DNA of 5,060 bases from an uncultured Collinsella sp. (GTDB lineage Bacteria > Actinomycetota > Coriobacteriia > Coriobacteriales > Coriobacteriaceae). A model generated the notes under the pieces. It saw nothing but the letters and a program-made list of their open reading frames with translations, was not told the origin of the DNA and made no database searches. Positions 1 through 3,965 of the stretch are shown here, piece after piece; position 1 is the stretch's first letter, and each line of letters opens with the position of its first letter. Made by a program: the position numbers and the translations under genes. Where the stretch lies: the NCBI GenBank assembly GCA_900552295.1, contig URZB01000132.1:1-5060 (forward strand), read 5' to 3'.

Positions 1-33
1 CACAAAGGTGCCTGTCCCCTTTGTGGTGGTTTT
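1..33. repeat. Palindromic terminator-like repeat, copy 1 (left part cut off by window edge)
   Basis: These 33 bases are identical to positions 709-741. They hold the loop and right arm of a hairpin whose arms are CCACCACAAAGG and CCTTTGTGGTGG; the first bases of the left arm lie outside the window. The element begins 4 bp beyond the stop codon of the HD-domain gene, so on the minus strand it is placed to terminate that transcript. The A-run that would become the minus-strand U-tract is not visible. The loop reads TGCCTGTCC. From memory, a GGGGACAGGCACC-type core recurs in dispersed palindromes of several bacteria, some linked to REP-associated Y1 transposases. That link is recall and was not checked. 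Confidence 0.7.
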
Positions 34-37
34 GGAA

Positions 38-637
38 TTAAGCCTGGAAGGTGTCGCGATCGGGAGCGAAGGACTGCATGGCCGCGATGGTGCGGTCGAA
101 GAGCTCGGGGAGCTCCCAGCCGAGCATCTCAGCGCCCTGCGAAATGACGTCGCGCGAGCAGCCGGCGGCAAAGCGCTTGTCCTTGAACTTCTTCTTGAGC
201 GACTTGGTCGTAAAGTCCATAACACTCTTGCTCGGGCGCATGACGACGGCGGCTCCGATCAGGCCGGTGAGCTCGTCGCAGGCGAACAGGATCTTCTCCA
301 TCTGCAGCTCGGGCTTGGGCAGCGAGGTGTTGAAATCGGACGTGTGCGTCTGGATGGCGCGAATGAGATCGGGAGAGGCGCCCTCGCCCTCGAGGATCTC
401 GGCCGCATAGATGGTGTGGTTCATGGGGTCATCCTCATGCTCCTCCCAATCCAGGTCGTGCAGCAGGCCGACGATGCCCCAGAACTCCTCGTTCTCGGGG
501 TCGAAATCGCGCGCAAAGTAGCGCATGGTGCCCTCGACCGTCTCGCCATGGGTGATGTGGAACGGGTCCTTGTTGTGCTCGTTGAGCAGTTCGAATGCGC
601 GGTCGCGGGTGATTCCGGCGGTAAGTGGCTCTGCCAT
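38..637 (-). CDS. HD-domain phosphohydrolase-like protein
   Basis: This is a complete 199-residue protein, probably a cytoplasmic metal-dependent phosphohydrolase whose substrate is unknown. It shows the HD-superfamily pattern: H30 in HITHGETVEGTMRYFA, the signature H60-D61 in GLLHDLDWEEHEDD, H98 in IQTHTSD, and D121 in ACDELTGL. The rest resembles, from memory, a roughly 190-residue HD/HDIG family common in Firmicutes and Actinobacteria. That family shares the MRYFA, DELTGL, RPSKSV, KKKFK and FAAG segments, and here the conserved stretch VVMRPSKSVMDF is followed by a lysine-rich KSLKKKFKDKRFAAG. No signal peptide or membrane segment is visible. The start is supported by AAGGAG six bases upstream (644-649 on the plus strand). 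It lies downstream of the CarD gene but is separated from it by a terminator-like hairpin, so it probably has its own promoter. The family call is firm; the reaction is not known. Confidence 0.88.
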   Translation of the reverse strand: MAEPLTAGITRDRAFELLNEHNKDPFHITHGETVEGTMRYFARDFDPENEEFWGIVGLLHDLDWEEHEDDPMNHTIYAAEILEGEGASPDLIRAIQTHTSDFNTSLPKPELQMEKILFACDELTGLIGAAVVMRPSKSVMDFTTKSLKKKFKDKRFAAGCSRDVISQGAEMLGWELPELFDRTIAAMQSFAPDRDTFQA

Positions 638-680
638 AAGAGACTCCTTGTGCTCGTAGGTATCGCTAAGAATGAATACT

Positions 681-698
681 ACTAGAACGACTAGAACG
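681..698. repeat. 9-bp tandem repeat upstream of the HD-domain gene
   Basis: The unit ACTAGAACG occurs twice head to tail (681-689 and 690-698), 44 bp upstream of the HD-domain start codon and directly against the A-run of the terminator hairpin. On the minus strand it reads CGTTCTAGT twice. Its place in the probable promoter region allows an operator role, but I found no convincing -35/-10 pair here. Chance or a repeat-insertion scar is equally possible. Confidence 0.4.
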
Positions 699-742
699 AA
701 AAAACCACCACAAAGGTGCCTGTCCCCTTTGTGGTGGTTTTT
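699..742. terminator. Bidirectional intrinsic terminator / palindromic repeat, copy 2
   Basis: The left arm CCACCACAAAGG (705-716) pairs perfectly with the right arm CCTTTGTGGTGG (726-737) around a 9-nt loop (717-725). Five more A-T pairs extend the stem outward (700-704 with 738-742), so the T-run on each strand can also serve as a U-tract. It begins 12 bp past the stop codon of the CarD-type gene, in the right place and orientation to end that minus-strand transcript before the HD-domain gene. Positions 709-741 are identical to positions 1-33, so this is a repeated element and not a one-off terminator. Confidence 0.8.
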
Positions 743-754
743 GGCGCGGATGGG

Positions 755-1240
755 TTAGTTGAGGGCGGCTTGGGCTAGGCGGGCTTCGGCGTCCTCCTCG
801 GTGACGCCCAGGGCCACGGCGAACTCCTCTATGGAGCGGCGCTTGGCCTCCTTAAGTACGCGCATGTAGTAGGAGCTGGGCTTTTTATCAGCTTCCTCGG
901 CCTGGCGAATGCGGTGCATCATGGTCTTTGCCACACGGACCGTCTCGGGCGCGCCCAGCTTGAGCTGCTGCTTAAAGTGCGTCTCCTCAAGTGAACTGTT
1001 GCGCTCGGTAAAAGTGTCGCACTCCAGCTCGTCATAGTGGCTCAGCAGGTGCTCGGCATCTTGCTGCGAGATGGCGGCGTGCAAACGGTCGGCCTGCGCC
1101 ACGGGGTACATGAGGATCGTCTGCGCATGTCCCTGCTTGGTCTCGAGCAGTAGCATGGGCTGCGGTGTGTCGTCCCTAAAACCGACGACGGTGCAGACTC
1201 CCTGACCCGGATGAATGACGTGTTGACCGATTGAGAACAT
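755..1240 (-). CDS. CarD/CdnL-family transcriptional regulator
   Basis: This is a complete 161-residue protein, close to the 162 residues of Mycobacterium tuberculosis CarD. Residues 1-55 match the CarD N-terminal, TRCF-RID-like domain that binds the RNA polymerase beta subunit, opening FSIGQHVIHPGQGVCTVVGF, with a further beta-strand pattern through LMYPVAQADRL. Residues about 85-160 are helical and charged (HFKQQLKLG, TVRVAKTMMHRIR, YYMRVLKEAKRRSIEEFAVALG), matching the family's C-terminal DNA-contacting helical domain. In characterised CarD proteins this domain stabilises the open promoter complex through a tryptophan wedge; this protein has no tryptophan anywhere. The start is fixed by GGAGG four bases upstream (1245-1249 on the plus strand). 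It is transcribed divergently from argS. Because the wedge residue is missing, it may be a diverged paralogue and not the housekeeping CarD, so I give no gene symbol. Confidence 0.88.
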   Translation of the reverse strand: MFSIGQHVIHPGQGVCTVVGFRDDTPQPMLLLETKQGHAQTILMYPVAQADRLHAAISQQDAEHLLSHYDELECDTFTERNSSLEETHFKQQLKLGAPETVRVAKTMMHRIRQAEEADKKPSSYYMRVLKEAKRRSIEEFAVALGVTEEDAEARLAQAALN

Positions 1241-1274
1241 GCTACCTCCAACTTATACGAATTTACGTATGTCT

Positions 1275-1283
1275 AGAATAACA
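1275..1283 (-). promoter_or_regulatory. Candidate extended -10 promoter for the CarD-type gene
   Basis: On the minus strand this reads TGTTATTCT, an extended -10 (TG, one base, then TATTCT, four of six matches to TATAAT). It would start transcription near 1268 and give a leader of about 28 nt before the CarD start codon. No good -35 box lies 16-18 bp upstream, which extended -10 promoters can tolerate. This is pattern matching only. Confidence 0.35.
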
Positions 1284-1391
1284 CGCTGACGTGCGCAAAC
1301 CCTTACTTTATGCAGGAAAAGCACACAACTCCGATAGGTAAGAGTATTCGATAACAGGCGCAGCTCATTCACACCTTTATGCATTTTCGTC

Positions 1392-1410
1392 GCCTGCATA
1401 ATCTGCAGGC
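1392..1410. other. Perfect 7-bp inverted repeat in the divergent CarD/argS intergenic region
   Basis: GCCTGCA (1392-1398) and TGCAGGC (1404-1410) are exact reverse complements around the 5-base spacer TAATC. No T-run follows on either strand, so it is not a terminator. Its position between two divergent candidate promoters would suit an operator or a hairpin in an upstream transcript. The rest of the 342-bp region (1241-1582) shows no coding sequence or tRNA. It also contains a direct repeat of CTTTATGCA (1306-1314 and 1375-1383) and the palindrome TGCATATGCA (1457-1466). Confidence 0.35.
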
Positions 1411-1486
1411 AGACTGGCATCTTTGAGTGACTCCATACAAGCTGTAGTCAATTTTGTGCATATGCAATATCGATTGGCTTTACCCT

Positions 1487-1515
1487 GCGACAGTGCCCGT
1501 CGCTTGTGATAGAGT
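1487..1515 (+). promoter_or_regulatory. Candidate argS promoter
   Basis: A -35-like GCGACA (1487-1492, four of six matches to TTGACA) and a -10-like TAGAGT (1510-1515, four of six) are separated by exactly 17 bp. TG one base before the -10 makes it an extended -10 (TGATAGAGT). The predicted start near 1522 gives a 5' leader of about 60 nt. That leader is too short for a T-box, and no T-box consensus was seen. Confidence 0.4.
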
Positions 1516-1582
1516 GCTACAAACTCTGGCTTTTGCCTTACGAGTGACCAAGAGCTCGGGGGCTTTAACACAAGGAGGATCT

Positions 1583-3436
1583 ATGCCCGAGAAGATTGAA
1601 GAGCTGGTACGCGCTGCGCTTGCTGCGGCCCAGGAGGCCGGCGACCTTTCCGCATTTGAACTTGACGATTGCGCCATCGAGCGACCGGCTGACACTTCTC
1701 ATGGCGAGTGGACCTCCACCATGGCCCTGAAGTCCGCCAAGCTGGCCCATTGCGCCCCGCGCAAGATCGCCGAGGCCATCGTTGCCCATATGCCCGAGGA
1801 CCCCGCGATCGAGAAGGTCGAGATCGCAGGCCCCGGCTTCATCAACTTCTACCTCTCCGTTGCCGTCAAGAATGCCATCTTTGGCGAGGCTCGCGAGAAG
1901 GGTATGGACTTCGCTAAGTCCAACGTCGGTGGCGGCCTGAAGACCCAGGTCGAGTTCGTCTCCGCCAACCCCGTCGGCCCCATGCACATCGGCCATGGCC
2001 GCTGGGCCGCTCTGGGCGACTCCCTTTGCCGCGTTATGGACCACGCCGGTTACGACATCCAGCGTGAGTTCTACATCAACGACCACGGCTCTCAGATGAA
2101 CACCTTCGGCAACTCCATCAGCACGCGCTATATGCAGCTTGCCGACATTATCGCCAAGCAGGGCGTGGATATCGATGAGGCTCACAAGCTGCTGATCGCC
2201 GACCGCGACGCCTTCGTTGCCGACGAGAACGACGAGCATCCCGAGACCCATCCGTACCAGGATAACTTTGCCGAGACCCTTGGCAAGGACTCCTATGGCG
2301 GCGACTACATTATCGACGAGGCCGCCGAGTTCTGGCGCACCGACGGCGATAAGTGGGTCAACGCCGATCCTCAGGAGCGCATGGAGAGCTTCCGCGAGCG
2401 CGGCTATGTGAAGATGGTCGACAACATGCGCGACCTCTGCCACGCCGTCAATTGCGACTTCGATCGTTGGTACTCCGAGCGTTCGCTGTACGTGAAGGAC
2501 ACTGAGGGCGAGACCGCCGGCACCTCTGCCGTCGACCGCGCTTTTGAGAAGCTCGACAAGATGGGCTACCTCTACACCAAGGACGGTGCCCTGTGGTTCC
2601 GCTCCACCGACCTGGGCGATGACAAGGACCGCGTCCTGATCAAGTCCGACGGCGAGTACACCTACTTCGCCTCCGACGTTGCCTATCACTGGGATAAGTT
2701 CCAGCGCGTCGACCACGTCATCGACATCTGGGGCGCCGACCACCACGGCTACATCGAGCGCGTCCGCTGCGTCTGCGACGCTCTGGGTTACCCCGGCAAG
2801 TTTGAGGTTCTGCTGGGCCAGCTCGTCAACCTGCTGCGCAACGGCAAGCCCGTCCGTATGTCCAAGCGCAAGGGCACCATGGTGACCCTGCAGGAGCTCG
2901 TCGACGAGGTTGGCTCCGACGCCGCTCGTTACACGCTCATCTCCAAGAGCTCTAACCAGATGGTCGACTTCGACATCGAGGCCGTTAAGAAGCGCGACAA
3001 CTCCAATCCGGTGTACTACGTGCAGTATGCTCACGCTCGCGTCTGCTCCATCCTGCGCCGTGCCGCTGACGTAACGCCTGAGCAGGCTGACGAGATGGGC
3101 ATGAAGGCCGTTGCCGCCAAGGCCATCGGTGAGAACGTCGATTACTCGCTGCTGACCGACCCTACCGAGCTCGCCCTTTCGCGTAAGCTCAACGAGCTCA
3201 CCGACCTCATCGCCAGCTGCGCTCGCGACCGCGCCCCGTTCCGTCTGACGCACTTTGCCGAGGAGCTCGCCGGCGACTTCCACAGCTTCTACGCTGCCTG
3301 CCAGGTGCTGCCGAGCGAGGGCCGTCCCGTCGACCCCGAGCTTTCGCGTGCCCGTCTGGCCGCATGCGACGCCGTCCGCGTGACGCTCGCCTTGGTGCTC
3401 ACCCTCGTTGGCGTTTCTGCGCCCGAGCAGATGTAA
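1583..3436 (+). CDS. argS: Arginyl-tRNA synthetase
   Basis: This is a complete 617-residue class I aminoacyl-tRNA synthetase that charges tRNA-Arg with arginine using ATP in the cytoplasm. Residues 1-95 form the ArgRS-specific N-terminal domain, ending in the typical GPGFINFYL (83-91). The catalytic Rossmann domain carries the HIGH motif HIGHGR (135-140) after EFVSANPVGPM, then INDHGSQ (165-171), SDVAYHW (364-370), WGADHHGY (383-390) and the KMSKS-type loop RMSKRKG (425-431). The C-terminal DALR anticodon-binding domain runs from about 470 (YYVQYAHARV at 478-487) to the usual C-terminal ending SAPEQM. The ATG at 1583 is chosen because AAGGAGG lies four bases upstream and the N-terminal domain begins there. 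The frame stays open upstream to a TTG at 1454, but that stretch overlaps the promoter and has no family similarity. Length exceeds the common 550-590 residues because of an acidic insertion around 185-235. A strong terminator follows, so it is probably monocistronic. Confidence 0.97.
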   Translation: MPEKIEELVRAALAAAQEAGDLSAFELDDCAIERPADTSHGEWTSTMALKSAKLAHCAPRKIAEAIVAHMPEDPAIEKVEIAGPGFINFYLSVAVKNAIFGEAREKGMDFAKSNVGGGLKTQVEFVSANPVGPMHIGHGRWAALGDSLCRVMDHAGYDIQREFYINDHGSQMNTFGNSISTRYMQLADIIAKQGVDIDEAHKLLIADRDAFVADENDEHPETHPYQDNFAETLGKDSYGGDYIIDEAAEFWRTDGDKWVNADPQERMESFRERGYVKMVDNMRDLCHAVNCDFDRWYSERSLYVKDTEGETAGTSAVDRAFEKLDKMGYLYTKDGALWFRSTDLGDDKDRVLIKSDGEYTYFASDVAYHWDKFQRVDHVIDIWGADHHGYIERVRCVCDALGYPGKFEVLLGQLVNLLRNGKPVRMSKRKGTMVTLQELVDEVGSDAARYTLISKSSNQMVDFDIEAVKKRDNSNPVYYVQYAHARVCSILRRAADVTPEQADEMGMKAVAAKAIGENVDYSLLTDPTELALSRKLNELTDLIASCARDRAPFRLTHFAEELAGDFHSFYAACQVLPSEGRPVDPELSRARLAACDAVRVTLALVLTLVGVSAPEQM

Positions 3437-3482
3437 TCTGCGAGTCATTTGACCGTACAGACTTGGTTTAACTAAGCCTTGA

Positions 3483-3515
3483 AAGCCCGATCTCCTACGG
3501 AGGTCGGGCTTTTTT
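3483..3515 (+). terminator. Intrinsic terminator of argS
   Basis: AAGCCCGATCTCC (3483-3495) pairs with GGAGGTCGGGCTT (3499-3511) as a 13-bp stem with one T-G wobble and a 3-nt loop (TAC). A run of six T residues follows (3510-3515). The hairpin starts 46 bp beyond the argS stop codon. It is a textbook Rho-independent terminator. Its T-run is also the outer edge of the inverted repeat described next. Confidence 0.92.
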
Positions 3516-3624
3516 GCAAACGCCGACGTATTGACGAATTTGGAACTGCTGGAAATACGAAACTATGCCGGTTTACTACGATGAAATGAGAAATTCCAAC
3601 TACGTCGGCTTTTCGCAAAAAAGC
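3508..3624. repeat. Imperfect long inverted repeat (outer pair) downstream of argS
   Basis: The left arm starts at 3508 and reads GCTTTTTTGC, then AAAC, then GCCGACGTA (3522-3530), then a diverged TTG/GAATTT tract to about 3541. The right arm, read on the minus strand from 3624, gives GCTTTTTTGC, GAAAA, GCCGACGTA (3609-3601), then GTTGGAATTT. The arms match over about 34 positions with one- to two-base indels and a few mismatches, enclosing about 50 bp. Terminal inverted repeats around a short non-coding core suggest a MITE-like or dispersed palindromic element, or a large folded RNA. The left end overlaps the argS terminator T-run, so that terminator may be part of the element. No transposase is present. 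Confidence 0.6.
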
Positions 3625-3709
3625 GCAAGGCATCTACCTGCGGTTTTAGTTCAACAAGTTTCGGAGTGATCGCGGTTGAGCGATTCATCGTAGTAAACCG
3701 CCACAGTTT
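3560..3709. repeat. Second, interleaved inverted repeat with a perfect 17-bp core
   Basis: CGGTTTACTACGATGAA (3569-3585) is repeated as an exact reverse complement at 3684-3700. The match extends outward over AAACTATGC / AAACTGTGG with two mismatches (3560-3568 against 3709-3701), giving 26 bp in all. The left copy sits in the core of the outer inverted repeat while the right copy lies 60 bp beyond it. The two repeats therefore interleave and cannot fold into one simple stem together. The right copy ends in a small hairpin, CCGCC/GGCGG (3698-3702 and 3711-3715). The arrangement suggests two inverted copies of a longer repeat unit. Confidence 0.65.
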
Positions 3710-3793
3710 TGGCGGAGGCAGTCAGATTTGTGGGTGTTAAACCAAAGATTGTCCCTTTTGACTAGTCGTTTAAGAACGTCCTCAATGACTAAG

Positions 3794-3821
3794 TTGCAGG
3801 TGGTTGCGGTTGTGTTACACT
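3794..3821 (+). promoter_or_regulatory. Candidate promoter of the Rho-like gene
   Basis: TACACT (3816-3821) matches the -10 consensus at four of six positions and is preceded by TG at 3813-3814, an extended -10 (TGTTACACT). A weak -35-like TTGCAG lies 16 bp upstream (3794-3799). Initiation near 3828 would give a leader of about 138 nt. A second weak possibility is TTGACT (3758-3763) with CTCAAT (3781-3786) at 17 bp. Confidence 0.4.
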
Positions 3822-3827
3822 AACGCT

Positions 3828-3965
3828 GCGTATATGACGCAAATATCTCGATACAGATCAATGATGTCCGTCGGTATTTGACGGAGCTAGACTGTTTAGC
3901 CGCCCTGAAGGTTTATGCAGGGAGCATGTGATCACAGGGCTTGAAAAGAAAGTTGAGCAAACACT
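3828..3965 (+). promoter_or_regulatory. Structured 5' leader of the Rho-like gene
   Basis: This stretch lies between the candidate promoter and the GTG start and holds no substantial ORF. Visible hairpins are TCCGTC/GACGGA (3867-3872 with 3880-3885) and GCTA/TAGC (3886-3889 with 3897-3900). CCCTG (3903-3907) can pair with CAGGG at 3918-3922. Alternatively, GCCCTG (3902-3907) can pair with CAGGGC at 3935-3940, which excludes the first fold. The palindrome TGTGATCACA occupies 3927-3936. A nine-codon ORF (3915-3944, MQGACDHRA) begins a few bases after GAAGG. rho is known to be autoregulated through its leader in Escherichia coli; whether that applies here is inference. Confidence 0.4.

Noticed and set aside
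8..685. 225-residue plus-strand frame over the HD-domain gene
   Set aside because: It starts inside the terminator repeat, has no clear ribosome site and no family features. It is the antisense shadow of the HD-domain gene.
1454..1582. 43-codon N-terminal extension of argS from a TTG codon
   Set aside because: There is no ribosome site at 1454, it overlaps the best promoter candidate, and an AAGGAGG sits just before the ATG at 1583 where the family's N-terminal domain begins.
1241..1582. T-box riboswitch upstream of argS
   Set aside because: No T-box consensus, specifier loop or leader terminator was found, and the inferred leader is only about 60 nt.
1565..3448. 627-residue open frame on the minus strand, antisense to nearly all of argS
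   Set aside because: It mirrors argS, whose motifs are unmistakable. The antisense protein is Val/Leu/Gly/Asp-rich with no recognisable domain, as expected from reverse-reading GC-biased codons.
3508..3709. CRISPR array
   Set aside because: The repeats are inverted, few and irregularly spaced, not direct repeats with uniform spacers.
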